Positions 1 through 8,634 of a stretch of DNA of 58,125 nucleotides are shown here, piece after piece. Positions within the stretch are counted from its first letter, which is position 1. Every line of letters starts with the position of its first letter. The DNA comes from Nocardia asiatica NBRC 100129 (GTDB lineage: Bacteria > Actinomycetota > Actinomycetes > Mycobacteriales > Mycobacteriaceae). The stretch covers positions 1 to 58,125 of the forward strand of contig NZ_BAFS01000468.1 in the NCBI RefSeq assembly GCF_000308415.1, written 5' to 3'. The notes below the pieces were generated by a model. That model searched no databases and had not been told where the DNA came from. It was given only the letters and a program-made list of their open reading frames with translations. The translations under genes were made by a program, and so were the position numbers.

Positions 1-65
1 CACGCATGAGCCTCGATATACCAGCCGAGTGCTGCCCCTGCCTTTGTTTCGAGACTAATGACCCA

Positions 66-731
66 CTACATTGCTGGGCCCAGTCCGGGATCAGTCGCGG
101 GTTCCGGCTGCGCCGCCAGCGGCGGTGTGGACGGGTCGATCATCGAACCCGGCAATGCGCCGCCTCCAGCCTCATGGCCAATGGCGGCCGCGTCCAGACC
201 CGCAACCGCCTTTCCTGCTCCCGGTCGCACCTCCCAGGAGGTGAAGTTGACCCGCTCAATCAGCTCTGCCTGCTCTGGTGTCACCGCAGGACCGATGTAG
301 GGAGTGATCTCCTCGTCGACGGTGGCCCGGTCCCGGATCTGTGGCATCTCGTGCTCCGAAGCGCGTTCACCGGTGATGTCGAATTCGTTGTCGGGCATAC
401 CGTTCCTTACTGGATGCGCAGACACCACGTGTGCGGTGTCGTGGCCCGCAGCCGCGGCAGCCAACTCCTCACCGACACCTGCAACGCGGCCAATGCCAGC
501 CTGCAGATCCCGGACCTGGCAAGCCAATACATGCACCAGTTCACGCACATCGAACGCGCCCGGCATGTCGAAGGCCGCCACAACCTCAGCCACACTCGCA
601 GGATCGGACACGACAATCATGGCCAACTTCTCATACATCGCGTCATCGAAGACATCACCGGCCGCAGCCGCCGCAGCGCACTCGTCCCACAACTGATCCC
701 AATCCACCGCTGATCCTCCTGTTCTTCCCAT
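66..731 (-). CDS. Hypothetical protein, acidic, Ala-rich
   Basis: Protein of about 221 residues with no family I recognise. The ATG at 731 is chosen over an in-frame upstream start (803) because it follows GGGGAGAGG at good spacing and the upstream stretch has Gly/Arg-rich non-coding character. The N-terminal half (starting MGRTGGSAVDWDQLWDEC) looks helical and alanine-rich; the C-terminal quarter is Pro/Ala-rich and probably disordered. No membrane segment or signal peptide. It is the first gene of a row of small plasmid-type hypotheticals. Function unknown. Confidence 0.6.
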   Translation of the reverse strand: MGRTGGSAVDWDQLWDECAAAAAAGDVFDDAMYEKLAMIVVSDPASVAEVVAAFDMPGAFDVRELVHVLACQVRDLQAGIGRVAGVGEELAAAAAGHDTAHVVSAHPVRNGMPDNEFDITGERASEHEMPQIRDRATVDEEITPYIGPAVTPEQAELIERVNFTSWEVRPGAGKAVAGLDAAAIGHEAGGGALPGSMIDPSTPPLAAQPEPATDPGLGPAM

Positions 732-789
732 CACCTCTCCCCACCCTCGATGCGGCGAACATAACCCCGGACCAGCGCCGCATCCATCC

Positions 790-1122
790 CTACTCACACG
801 CACGGTGTGTGATCACCCAACCGGGAACGACAACGGCCCGACGGCCCCACCCCTCGACAGCTACCCGCACCATCCCCCACGTTGGTCCTGCGGGCTGCGG
901 GCTGCGCGCGGCCTCGCATAACGACACAACACCGCACACGTAACATCCCCCTCGGCGGCGGCAAACGCTCACGTCGGGGAAGAGCCTGTTGAAGTCGTCG
1001 TAGGGACGGGGGCCAACCGGGTAACGCCGCGCCGCAGCCGGACAACCACGACGACTCCACCCACCACGCACCCCGCCGCCATTCCGCGCCACGCACCCAC
1101 CCTGCACCACGCGCAGCGTCAC
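790..1122 (-). CDS. Possible small Cys-containing hypothetical ORF
   Basis: An open frame of up to 110 residues fills most of the gap between two better-supported minus-strand genes. The distal part has a C-x-x-C pair (GCYVCGVVSLC) followed by a region rich in Val, Trp and Arg that could be a folded small domain. The proximal part is Gly/Arg/Trp-rich and may not be translated; the start is undecided. Support is only frame length and composition, and a competing frame of equal length overlaps it. If it is not a gene, 732-1146 holds nothing else I can identify. Confidence 0.3.
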   Translation of the reverse strand: MTLRVVQGGCVARNGGGVRGGWSRRGCPAAARRYPVGPRPYDDFNRLFPDVSVCRRRGGCYVCGVVSLCEAARSPQPAGPTWGMVRVAVEGWGRRAVVVPGWVITHRACE

Positions 1123-1146
1123 GTCCCCAACCCCAAATCACCACGC

Positions 1147-1326
1147 TCAGCGCCGCCCGTCCCGGATCTGGTAGATGCGCTGAGGGGAACAGGCGGCGGC
1201 GGCGATATCGGCGATCGAGGCGGTGTCCTCGCGAGCCGCGTCGCGGATGATGGTCCGCAACGCCGTTTCCTGCCGCTCCATCTCCGCCCGGGCCCGATCG
1301 AAGGCGGCTGTCACCTGCTCGATCAC
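1147..1326 (-). CDS. Small helix-turn-helix-like protein
   Basis: About 59 residues from a GTG at 1326 that follows AGGGTGAGGG. The C-terminus (TASIADIAAAACSPQRIYQI then RDGRR) has the spacing and basic end of a helix-turn-helix of the sigma-like or resolvase-like kind, with IADIAAAA as first helix and SPQRIYQI as recognition helix. The N-terminal 30 residues (EQVTAAFDRARAEMERQETA) look like one amphipathic helix. A longer frame to 1404 exists but begins without a convincing ribosome binding site. Probably a small DNA-binding protein of a mobile element; its target is unknown. Confidence 0.55.
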   Translation of the reverse strand: MIEQVTAAFDRARAEMERQETALRTIIRDAAREDTASIADIAAAACSPQRIYQIRDGRR

Positions 1327-1764
1327 ACCCTCACCCTGCACGTCACCACCACTACACTCCCCGACATCACACCCGCCCACCCTCCACGCCAGCCACGACA
1401 TCAACGAAACCCACCCCGGACATCACCGACTCACCCGACCACAAGCATCCGAATCACGCGCCGCCAAGTCCCCCACATCGACTTCCGCGCGCCGTCCACG
1501 AAGCCGGTTAAGGTCGCGCTGGAGCCGAACGAACCACTACGCCTTCACGCTCGCTCCTGAACCGGCATCGGCCTCGGCCGTGGCGTCAAGTGACGCGTCC
1601 GTCGCCACATCCAGCCCCCAGGCTGGCCCGTCTTCTGCTGGACCCGAGATCCCCGCCCATCCGTCGTCGCGACTGGACTTGGGCGATTTGACCTCGCCAC
1701 CTGCGCCTGGCCTATCACCTGCTTGACCCCAGCCCACCATCGCACACCAGTAGCCTTTCGGTGC
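1327..1764. other. Intergenic stretch, no convincing gene
   Basis: Open frames on both strands here are short, overlap each other and have Pro/Ser/Arg-rich composition typical of shadow frames in GC-rich DNA. Minus-strand frame 1537-1788 (83 aa) is the least bad candidate but would overlap the start of the next plus-strand gene. I see no RNA gene or strong repeat. Confidence 0.4.
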
Positions 1765-2097
1765 ATGGGTGACACTCCACTCCGCCATGAAATCGAGTCA
1801 GTGATCAAGCGCGCCCCTCACGAATGCGTCGCCACGTGCTCGTGCGGACGCCAGAAACTGGGCACCACGCTGGCCAAAGCTAGAGCTCGACTTCAGGAAC
1901 ACGTCACCCAGAAGAACCGCGAGTTGTGCCCGACTCCAACGAAGCATGCGTACGCGACCAAGGAGGACGCTGAACGGGCCATGCGCGGTACATGGGGCAT
2001 CCAGCACAGCGGCCGAGCAGCGGCCCGCGCTTACCACTGCGCATGTAGTTCATGGCACCTAACGAAGAAACCAGTCCGCGGCGGCCGCGGCCGGTAA
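1765..2097 (+). CDS. Small Cys/His-rich (zinc finger-like) hypothetical protein
   Basis: About 110 residues from ATG 1765 (MGDTPLRHEIESVIKR); an in-frame ATG at 1723 lacks a good context. The N-terminal part has CVATCSCGRQ, and the C-terminal part has the arrangement C-P-x2-K-x-A-Y ... Y-H-C-A-C-S-S-W-H-L-T. The spacing of Cys and His (C...H/Y...C..WH.T) matches small zinc-finger proteins often encoded by actinophages and actinobacterial plasmids; that family resemblance is from memory. Function unknown, possibly nucleic-acid binding. Confidence 0.6.
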   Translation: MGDTPLRHEIESVIKRAPHECVATCSCGRQKLGTTLAKARARLQEHVTQKNRELCPTPTKHAYATKEDAERAMRGTWGIQHSGRAAARAYHCACSSWHLTKKPVRGGRGR

Positions 2098-2271
2098 TCC
2101 TCCCCCCGCACAGACACAACCGAACACACCACAACAACGGCGCAAACTGGTCAACCACACCTCGCGTGCGGACGCCCCCCAGGACAGCGTGGCAGGTTGC
2201 GATGATGACCTGCAACGCGCGCCGCCGAACCATGCCGCCGGCGGCCGAGGCCCACGAGATCGGAGCTGCCG

Positions 2272-2793
2272 ATGGCTGTGCACACCAGCGAGGATCACAT
2301 CGACGACGTCGACCGCTATGCATTTGATTTCGGTGTGTGCTCACCAGCTAATGGCTTCGCTCAGATCGACACCAGTCAGGACGCTTCCTACTTCGGTACG
2401 TGGGCCAACCCGACCAGCCGCGTCATTGTGTCCTTCGCCGAAGGCGACCTGTACATCACACGCTGTGACACCGACGCCGAATTCGTCGACGAAATGCGCG
2501 CTTTGCAGCAATCGAACGACAAACACGGGTGGGGGCCAGCCCGCATCGACACGATGCTCAACACCGCTATCGCGCAGAAGTTCGCCGACCTTGGGCTGGG
2601 CGACATGCTCCATCCCGACCAACTCGACCCAGCGAACACCTCCACCGCTTCCAACGCACTCGCAGCTGCCGCGTTGGCCACACCTGCCGCCGCCACGGAT
2701 TCAGCACTCCCAGCCAACGACCCCTTCGAACCGACGATCCCGCACAGCCCAGACCTAGCAGAAGACGGCGGCCTGGAAATCGCCCCGACCTGA
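2272..2793 (+). CDS. Hypothetical protein
   Basis: 173 residues from ATG 2272. The first 120 residues look like a folded alpha/beta domain (SRVIVSFAEGDLYITRCDTD, then a helical part AEFVDEMRALQQSND and ARIDTMLNTAIAQKFADLGL); the last 50 are Ala/Pro-rich and low complexity. No motif tells its role. It lies upstream of the DnaB-like pair and converges on the minus-strand member of that pair. Confidence 0.6.
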   Translation: MAVHTSEDHIDDVDRYAFDFGVCSPANGFAQIDTSQDASYFGTWANPTSRVIVSFAEGDLYITRCDTDAEFVDEMRALQQSNDKHGWGPARIDTMLNTAIAQKFADLGLGDMLHPDQLDPANTSTASNALAAAALATPAAATDSALPANDPFEPTIPHSPDLAEDGGLEIAPT

Positions 2794-2849
2794 CCATGCC
2801 TCGCCTAACACCCATACCCTCGCAGGCAGGCCGGAGGAGGATCTCTGCG

Positions 2850-3947
2850 TCATGCCTTCGCAACGGTTTCTTGCGGCGGTTCGGAGTGTGCCATGTCGGC
2901 GTAGCGACAGACGTGCAGAAGGTGAGCGACCGTGGTGACGGCAGTGGGTCCGAACCGATTCTTCGCCAGGTACAGGTCAGCTTCGCCACCGCGAGGATGG
3001 TCGCGTTCCCACGCATCCGGCCGGTCAAGGAGGATCACATAGTCGGCGACATGAGCGATGCTGCCGGAGTCGCGGAGATCGGCCAGGCTGATCGGCATCG
3101 GAAACGGCTGCCGCGGACCAGGATTGGTGGACACCTGGGCAGTGGCGACGATCGCGGTGTCGGTATCGAGAGCGAGCGCCTTCAGTTTCCGGGTGATCTC
3201 ACTGACCTCGCGTTCTCGATTCTCGTACGGCAACCCTGTGCGAGCGGTCAGCAGATGCAGCGAGTCGATCACGATCAGCCGTATGTCGTGCTTGTCGATC
3301 AGCCGACGCAGGAAGCGGGAGACCGCGGCGACGTCGCGATCCTCTGGCCGGGTGATTGCGATAGGGGCCTCAGAGATGAGACTCATGCGATGTGCCAGCG
3401 TCGTCCACTCCTCATCGCTCAGACGCCCGGTCTGCAAATACCTGTGCGGTATCGCGGTCTCAGCCGACAGCAATCGCAACGTCACCGCTTGCGGTGTGCT
3501 GTCGAGAACCACGTACGCGGCAGGTATGCCGTGTTTGATTGCGGCGCACCGCGCGAACTGCAGTGCGAGCGTGCTGCAACCCACCCCCGGATGACCAGCA
3601 ACTACCGCCAACGAACCCCATGCCAGACCGCCGCCGGCCAGGTAGTCGAGATCAGCGAAACCTGTCGGAATCGACGTCGGCTTTCGTCCATCACTGGAAG
3701 CAATAATGTCGATTTCGTCCAGGGTTGGTTGGAGCATTTCATCGAGGAAACCGCCGACGATTTCTGCGGCCTCGGCCGTGTCGTCGGCGCCCGAGGCGGG
3801 TGCCAGGCGCGCATCGCCAGAGCCGTCGGTGTCGGTGGGGTGGTTGGAACCAGGAGTATCGGTGGAAGCAGGCACGGGGTCGTTATACCGCAGCCGTATG
3901 ACACGACCGTTCACATTCTCGATAGAAAGCGCAGGGCCACAGTGCAT
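2850..3947 (-). CDS. DnaB-like helicase C-terminal (RecA-core) protein lacking Walker A lysine
   Basis: 365 residues at most. From about residue 92 the protein follows the C-terminal motor domain of actinobacterial DnaB: IPTGFADLDYLAGGGL, P-loop region GHPGVGCST (118-126), LRLLSAETAIPHRYLQTGRL, Walker B-like LIVIDSLHLL, ADLRDSGSIAHVADYVILLD and the arginine-finger region LAKNRFGPT. The Walker A lysine is replaced by Cys124 and the DnaB motif SLEM, with its catalytic glutamate, is changed to VLDS. The DnaB N-terminal domain is absent; residues 1-70 are a polar linker. Start uncertain: ATG 3947, or GTG 3875 (VPASTDTPG). It lies head to head with a second paralogue. Probably not a normal replicative helicase; it may be a regulator or partner of DnaB, which is inference. 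Confidence 0.8.
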   Translation of the reverse strand: MHCGPALSIENVNGRVIRLRYNDPVPASTDTPGSNHPTDTDGSGDARLAPASGADDTAEAAEIVGGFLDEMLQPTLDEIDIIASSDGRKPTSIPTGFADLDYLAGGGLAWGSLAVVAGHPGVGCSTLALQFARCAAIKHGIPAAYVVLDSTPQAVTLRLLSAETAIPHRYLQTGRLSDEEWTTLAHRMSLISEAPIAITRPEDRDVAAVSRFLRRLIDKHDIRLIVIDSLHLLTARTGLPYENREREVSEITRKLKALALDTDTAIVATAQVSTNPGPRQPFPMPISLADLRDSGSIAHVADYVILLDRPDAWERDHPRGGEADLYLAKNRFGPTAVTTVAHLLHVCRYADMAHSEPPQETVAKA

Positions 3948-5048
3948 CTCGGGCGTTGGGAAGATCTCGTCGGTGCAGAACTCGCTGCCCGGTCACTTCC
4001 GATCACACTGCAGGACGGAGTGCTGACCGTTATCGCCGCGTCCCGGGCAAGAGCCGCCGTGCTGCGCGCGCAGCAAGTCACCATGCTGGAACGCATCCAC
4101 GCCGTCGTGGGTAGAGAAACGATCACTGCACTGCAGATCAAGAATCCAACGGTCACGCTGGCCGAAGAATACGCCCTGCTGGGCGAGCTGCTTGAGCCAG
4201 TGACAGACGAACTCGCAGCCCGCAGAGCGGGCGCCACCTCGACGCGGATCCCCACCGGCTTCACAGGGTTCGATGAAATCGTCGATGGCGGCCTGGAGCG
4301 CGGAACACTCACCGTCCTCGCCGGCGTCCCGGGCTCCGGGACCAGCACGCTCGCACACAATCTGCTCCGCTTCGCCGCGGTCCGACGCAACATTCATGCC
4401 ACCTACCTGGCCCTAAACACAACACCGGCAACAATCAAATGGCGCCTACTCGCGGCCGAAGCGGGAATCAAGGTAGAGCACCTTCAAGCAGGCTGGGCAC
4501 CGCGCGCGAAACGAGAATCGCTGGCGAACAGCAAATCCGTGCTCGCCGCCGCACCGTTGGCAATCGAGCAGCCAGTCGACCGTGACATCACAGACCTGAC
4601 CAAGCTGATCATGGAAATGGCCGACGCGGGCACGCGACTGGTCGTCATCGACCCCTTGCACCGGATCACCGCACGCAGCGACCTCCCGTACGAGAACCGT
4701 GAGCGAGAGACAGCAGAAGTCACACGCCGACTCAAAAGCCTCGCGCTCGACACCGATACGGCGATCGTGACCACGACTCATTTGACCCCTCGCCGCTACA
4801 GGATCAACAACCGGCCCTACCTTCACGACCTGAGCTACTCAGGTTCGATCGCGCACGTCGCCGACCTGGTAGTCCTGCTCCACCGCCCCGACCTCTGGGA
4901 CGAGGACGACCCCAATAAGAGCGAGATCACCCTCATCGTCGACAAACACCGGCACGGACGAACCCGGGTCCAGATCACGCTCGAGCACCGACTAGCCATG
5001 TCGAGTCTTGTAGACATCGGCAACCACCCCGAACCAGTGTTGTGGTAG
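3942..5048 (+). CDS. DciA (DUF721)-like domain fused to DnaB-like RecA core
   Basis: About 368 residues from GTG 3942; the frame is open far upstream but that part lies antisense to the neighbouring gene. Residues 5-70 (RWEDLVGAELAARSLPITLQ, DGVLTVIAASRARAAVLRAQ, ALQIKNP) match the conserved part of DciA, the bacterial DnaB-helicase loader/operator family. From about 100 follows a RecA core: TRIPTGFTGFDEIVDGGLER, GVPGSGTST (128-136), RLVVIDPLHRIT, YSGSIAHVADLVVLLHRPD and DKHRHGRT. The Walker A lysine is Thr134 and the motif H3 glutamine is His (TTTHLT). It is divergent from the paralogue at 2850-3947, with starts overlapping or nearly so. The fusion suggests a role at the DnaB loading step, perhaps for element replication. 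Domain calls rest on motif reading only. Confidence 0.75.
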   Translation: MHLGRWEDLVGAELAARSLPITLQDGVLTVIAASRARAAVLRAQQVTMLERIHAVVGRETITALQIKNPTVTLAEEYALLGELLEPVTDELAARRAGATSTRIPTGFTGFDEIVDGGLERGTLTVLAGVPGSGTSTLAHNLLRFAAVRRNIHATYLALNTTPATIKWRLLAAEAGIKVEHLQAGWAPRAKRESLANSKSVLAAAPLAIEQPVDRDITDLTKLIMEMADAGTRLVVIDPLHRITARSDLPYENRERETAEVTRRLKSLALDTDTAIVTTTHLTPRRYRINNRPYLHDLSYSGSIAHVADLVVLLHRPDLWDEDDPNKSEITLIVDKHRHGRTRVQITLEHRLAMSSLVDIGNHPEPVLW

Positions 5049-5871
5049 CCCCTGACCGGCGACTGCACACGTCCGTCGTCATTCGCGGCAACGCGCCGAC
5101 ACCTTGCCCAGCCCGCCAGCCGCGGAACACGAGACCCAGGACTTGAATCCTCGCGCCGCACCTCCTCATGCAGCGGGTTCGTTTCCGCCGCTGGGCTCTA
5201 CACCGCGGACGTCAAGGGTTGCGGTGGACGCTGTTCGCGCACACTGCCCAAGTCCGCGTGGTAGAACTCCCCGCCGCCGGTCTAACGCAATGGGAACGGT
5301 GGACGACAGAGCACAGGTCAGGGATGGCGCAGCACACGTCGCGCAGGAGCACGTCCACCGCCGTCGACTTCGACGGAGACCGTTGACCCGGGACTACACC
5401 CCGACGTCCGGCCCCGCTGCGGTGTCGACGCCTCGGCCGGGGTCCAGCGCTGGCACAGCGGCAGAGTCGGGAACTCGGGCGTCGAAGCCGTCGCTGGACC
5501 TACACGTGCTGGCCCTCACCAGCACTCCACCACCGCACCCGCCCGACTGGCCCACACCAGCTGGGCGAATCATCCCCCCACAACCTGCCATCACCGGTCA
5601 CTATCAACTCCAACCCGACCACGCGCCCCAGAAGGCCAACCATGACCACGACAGCGCCGTGCACACCCGCGCACCCGAACAGCACCGCGCGGCGATCGCC
5701 GCCGAAAACCCCGCAGACCGCAGCCGCCCACCATCGTGACTCTCCCCCCTGTCGCCGACACTGCACCCCTCCGGCAGCTGGCAACCGAACCTGATGCACT
5801 CCACCACGACGCAACACCCACCGGCTGCAGCAACCACTGACCGCAGCGCATACCGATTCGGAAGTTCCCTT
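5049..5871. other. 823-base stretch without a convincing gene
   Basis: Frames on both strands (for example plus 5104-5739) have Pro/Arg/Ser/Thr-rich, low-complexity translations with no recognisable fold and no good ribosome binding site. A tRNA-like string near 5138 (GACTTGAATCCT) does not extend to a full cloverleaf. The stretch could hold decayed coding DNA or control sites; I cannot show either. Confidence 0.4.
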
Positions 5872-6636
5872 ATGCCCACCGAGTTCACCAGAAAGTCCCA
5901 CACGCTCCGAGTGCCTCTGGAAGCCAACGCGACCCGACTGCCAGGACGTGGTCGCCCTTGGACGGTCACCGCTGGCAAGAACGATTATTGGCACGCCGAG
6001 GCGGCTTCGGAGAGGGCAGCTAAGGATCTGCTGACGACACGCCTGCAGGCATTCCTGGCCGTCTACCACGCGCCTAAAGTGCTGTCGTTCCAAGGACACA
6101 TCGCCGTGGTTTCGGTCGAGATGAGCAACGACAGCGAGAACAGTCCGAGCTGGCGGGAGGAGATCATTCGCCCCGACACGCGACAGAACGTGACCAGCTA
6201 TTTTTCTGCCAGCGACTGGGACGAGGCCGAAGCACACACCCGACACACTCTGGCGCACTTGTCCACCGACTGGCACGACGACACCTCTGTGCACAATGCT
6301 GCCGCGTATGTAACCGGCGATTGGCGGGTCCGAGATGGTGAATTCGGAGCAGAGCGGCTCTACAGCTACGCCGCCTGGCAACGTGCCGCCAAAGCCGCCA
6401 TCGACTCTGGGCGCAGCGACTGGCATCAGTGGGCCACCGAGCACGCAGCCCAGTACGCCATCCCTCGGGAAGTCGCCGGCCGCGATGACACCGCGACCAC
6501 GGCAGCGCTCGCATTGATTGCCACTGCTACTCCGCCCCTCTCCGATCACCAACCCGCAGCCAATACCCACTCCGATCTCAACAGTCTGCCAATAGCCGAG
6601 GTCACCTCCACCGAACCCAGCATCGGGCTGCAATAG
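5872..6636 (+). CDS. Hypothetical protein
   Basis: About 254 residues from ATG 5872, which follows GGAAG with good spacing; an upstream in-frame ATG at 5794 adds only a low-complexity segment. The body is rich in Trp, Tyr and His (GRPWTVTAGKNDYWHAEAAS, WDEAEAHTRHTLAHL, AAYVTGDWRVRDGEFGAERL) and looks globular and cytoplasmic. The last 45 residues are Thr/Pro/Ser-rich. No known domain. It converges on the PRTase/DprA operon. Confidence 0.6.
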   Translation: MPTEFTRKSHTLRVPLEANATRLPGRGRPWTVTAGKNDYWHAEAASERAAKDLLTTRLQAFLAVYHAPKVLSFQGHIAVVSVEMSNDSENSPSWREEIIRPDTRQNVTSYFSASDWDEAEAHTRHTLAHLSTDWHDDTSVHNAAAYVTGDWRVRDGEFGAERLYSYAAWQRAAKAAIDSGRSDWHQWATEHAAQYAIPREVAGRDDTATTAALALIATATPPLSDHQPAANTHSDLNSLPIAEVTSTEPSIGLQ

Positions 6637-6744
6637 GGAGCGTGTCAGTTTGTTCTCGCTCGGGTTTGGCGTCCAATCGTCAACGAGTAAGTGCACCCAA
6701 CAGCCGTTTCACCCTGCGCACGCCACACACCGTGGTGTCGATTG

Positions 6745-7518
6745 CTACAACCCAGAAGGACATCCGGCGCCGGTCCACGGACACACCCGTGAGTCGAAGG
6801 CTCGCTGGCTGAGGTAGTCACGGACAAACGGGCCGTGGATCTTGTCTTGGCTGTCGAGAACGCGAGACAGGGTCAACATCGATACCTGTTGTGCACCAGC
6901 CTGTTTCATGTTTGCGCAGACCGACTGGGCATGCCCGCCCTGCACCCAGGAGTCGTCGACCACGAGCACGTGACCGCCCGCTGTGACCGGCGACTCGATG
7001 CGGAAGTTCGCCGGCCGCAGCGACCGCGGCGAAACGATCGGCGGATTCGCCGCCACCACCACCTCGGGCACGTGCGACAGCAATGCGCTCAGGATGCGTC
7101 GCAGCGGATGCAGCGAGCCGATTCGGTCCGGGTTCAGCGAGGGAACGGTGGCCCACTGCGTAACGGGCTGCCCGCCCAGGTGGGACGCGCAGCCGAGGTG
7201 TTGCAGGGCGAGCACGGCCAGCACCGTGACCAGCATCTGCTGATTCGGTCCAGGATTGGAGGACTTGTAGCCGGACATCAGCGCGTAGCTCTGTCCGCCC
7301 ATCACCGCGTAAATTATGGAACCGACGCGATTGGCGATGCCCGCGACTCCCGGCATCTTCCGATGCTGATTGCACCAATAGCAGGCTGTCCAGGGACCCG
7401 AGATCGGGCAGGCGCACACTTCGCATGTCATCCCCGGCAGCCGGACGATATTGCGCAGATACCCGCTGTGCTGGGCGACGAACTGATGCAGTACTTCCAG
7501 GGACTGCTCGTCGGCCAC
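6745..7518 (-). CDS. Phosphoribosyltransferase-like (ComF-type) protein
   Basis: 257 residues from GTG 7518, three bases after the dprA stop, so the two genes are almost certainly co-translated. An N-terminal zinc-binding block (CEVCACPISGPWTACYWC) is followed by a type I phosphoribosyltransferase fold, recognised by the PRPP-loop motif VLVVDDSWVQGGHAQS. This order (Cys block, then PRTase) is that of ComF/ComFC-like proteins. In competent bacteria ComF acts with DprA in DNA uptake; in RqlHI and PsyrTA pairs a PRTase-containing RecQ-like protein is the toxic or effector part neutralised by a DprA-like partner. Here no helicase domain is attached. Activity on PRPP is likely from the motif; the biological role is unknown. 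Confidence 0.75.
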   Translation of the reverse strand: MADEQSLEVLHQFVAQHSGYLRNIVRLPGMTCEVCACPISGPWTACYWCNQHRKMPGVAGIANRVGSIIYAVMGGQSYALMSGYKSSNPGPNQQMLVTVLAVLALQHLGCASHLGGQPVTQWATVPSLNPDRIGSLHPLRRILSALLSHVPEVVVAANPPIVSPRSLRPANFRIESPVTAGGHVLVVDDSWVQGGHAQSVCANMKQAGAQQVSMLTLSRVLDSQDKIHGPFVRDYLSQRAFDSRVCPWTGAGCPSGL

Positions 7519-7521
7519 CTG

Positions 7522-8436
7522 CTACCTGCCCTGCGCCAGAGTTATAAGCGCCTTCTCCATCGCCATCTCCATCACCACCGGCTCCTGCCGAATGGAGGCG
7601 ATGATGTCGGCGACTTCCTGCGTGCCCGCCGCCACCCACACGCCCGGCCGCTGTGCCAGGTCCCGCGCCCACGATGTGGCGGCCACCACGTGATCGGTCA
7701 GGATGACCGGGCGGCCATGCTCCGTCGCCTTACGAGCCTGGATCCGCGCTCCGGAATGCTCGCCAGCCTCCACCACGATGGTCGCCAGCCCGTACCCGGA
7801 CATCAATGCGTTGCGCATGGGAAACGACTGTTTACTTGGAGCCGCCGACGGCCAGAACTGTGACAGCACCAGGCCCTCGCGCGCGATCCGCGCCTGCAAC
7901 TCCTGGTTCTGCGGCGGGTACGCCCGAAGCGAACCGGTACCGATGAACGCCACCGTCCGGCCGCCTGCCGCCAACGCCGCAGTATGTGCGGCTGTATCGA
8001 TGCCCGCGGCCAGACCAGAGATCACTGTCAGTCCAGCCTCCGCAAGGTGAGTGGCGATGGTCGAGGCCACCTTCAACCCCCGCGGAGAAGCCTTGCGCGA
8101 TCCCACCACCGACACGCCCTCATCGGCCGGATCGAGAAGTCCCTGTGCGAACAGGAACGGGGGCGTCTCCACAACATCGAGCAGGCGGGCGGGATACTCC
8201 GTGTCCAGCACCGACACGAACCGCAATCCCGCCCTATGCCATGACTGGAGGTCCACGTCCGCTTGGCGCAGTAATTGGTCGTCGTCGGTGACCGGAATCA
8301 ACTGCGCGGGGAAGAAGCGATCCCACACCCGAGCCGCGCTACCGGTCTCGCGAACCTGCTCGGTCAGTTCACGCCACGACAGGCCCTCCGGGCGCGCACG
8401 CAGCAGCGCCACCAGCGCAACATGCTCCTCGACCAT
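7522..8436 (-). CDS. dprA: DprA-like DNA-processing protein
   Basis: About 304 residues from ATG 8436 (MVEEHVALVALLRARP), preceded by AAAGGG; GTG 8469 is an alternative. The Rossmann-like DprA core is plain: VSVVGSRKASPRGLKVA, GLAAGIDTAAH, VAFIGTGSLRAYPPQNQ, FPMRNALMSGYGLATIVVEA, HSGARIQARKATEHGRPVI. An N-terminal helical segment is kept, and no C-terminal winged helix is obvious. In transformation DprA binds single-stranded DNA and loads RecA; DprA homologues also act as antitoxin or sensor in PsyrTA/RqlHI pairs. The adjoining downstream PRTase gene and the mobile-element setting favour a two-gene functional pair over housekeeping DprA, but this is inference. Confidence 0.85.
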   Translation of the reverse strand: MVEEHVALVALLRARPEGLSWRELTEQVRETGSAARVWDRFFPAQLIPVTDDDQLLRQADVDLQSWHRAGLRFVSVLDTEYPARLLDVVETPPFLFAQGLLDPADEGVSVVGSRKASPRGLKVASTIATHLAEAGLTVISGLAAGIDTAAHTAALAAGGRTVAFIGTGSLRAYPPQNQELQARIAREGLVLSQFWPSAAPSKQSFPMRNALMSGYGLATIVVEAGEHSGARIQARKATEHGRPVILTDHVVAATSWARDLAQRPGVWVAAGTQEVADIIASIRQEPVVMEMAMEKALITLAQGR

Positions 8437-8634
8437 CCGGATACGCCCTTTCACCAGCACACCGATCACAACCGCTCACCCTGAGCGAACACATGTCCGA
8501 TTGTGCACCCAGCCTACGACGAGTCCACTCAATCCCCGTTCACAACGGGTGCACGGCCCGTCGGCTTGCGTCGCGACCGGCCACCTCTCGCGACTGACCC
8601 CACACTGTGCCGACGCCAACCCGAACGGACAGTG

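Noticed and set aside
2529..3941. Upstream part of a very long plus-strand open frame
   Set aside because: It lies antisense to the clear DnaB-like gene at 2850-3947 and its translation has no fold-like character; only the part from GTG 3942 is taken as coding.
5100..5170. tRNA-like string (GACTTGAATCCT and its complement)
   Set aside because: Only a short T-arm-like piece matches; no acceptor stem, anticodon arm or D arm could be drawn on either strand.
5500..6696. 398-residue minus-strand open frame
   Set aside because: It is the shadow of the plus-strand gene at 5872-6636; its translation is Gly/Arg/Ser-rich with no motif and its start has no ribosome binding site.
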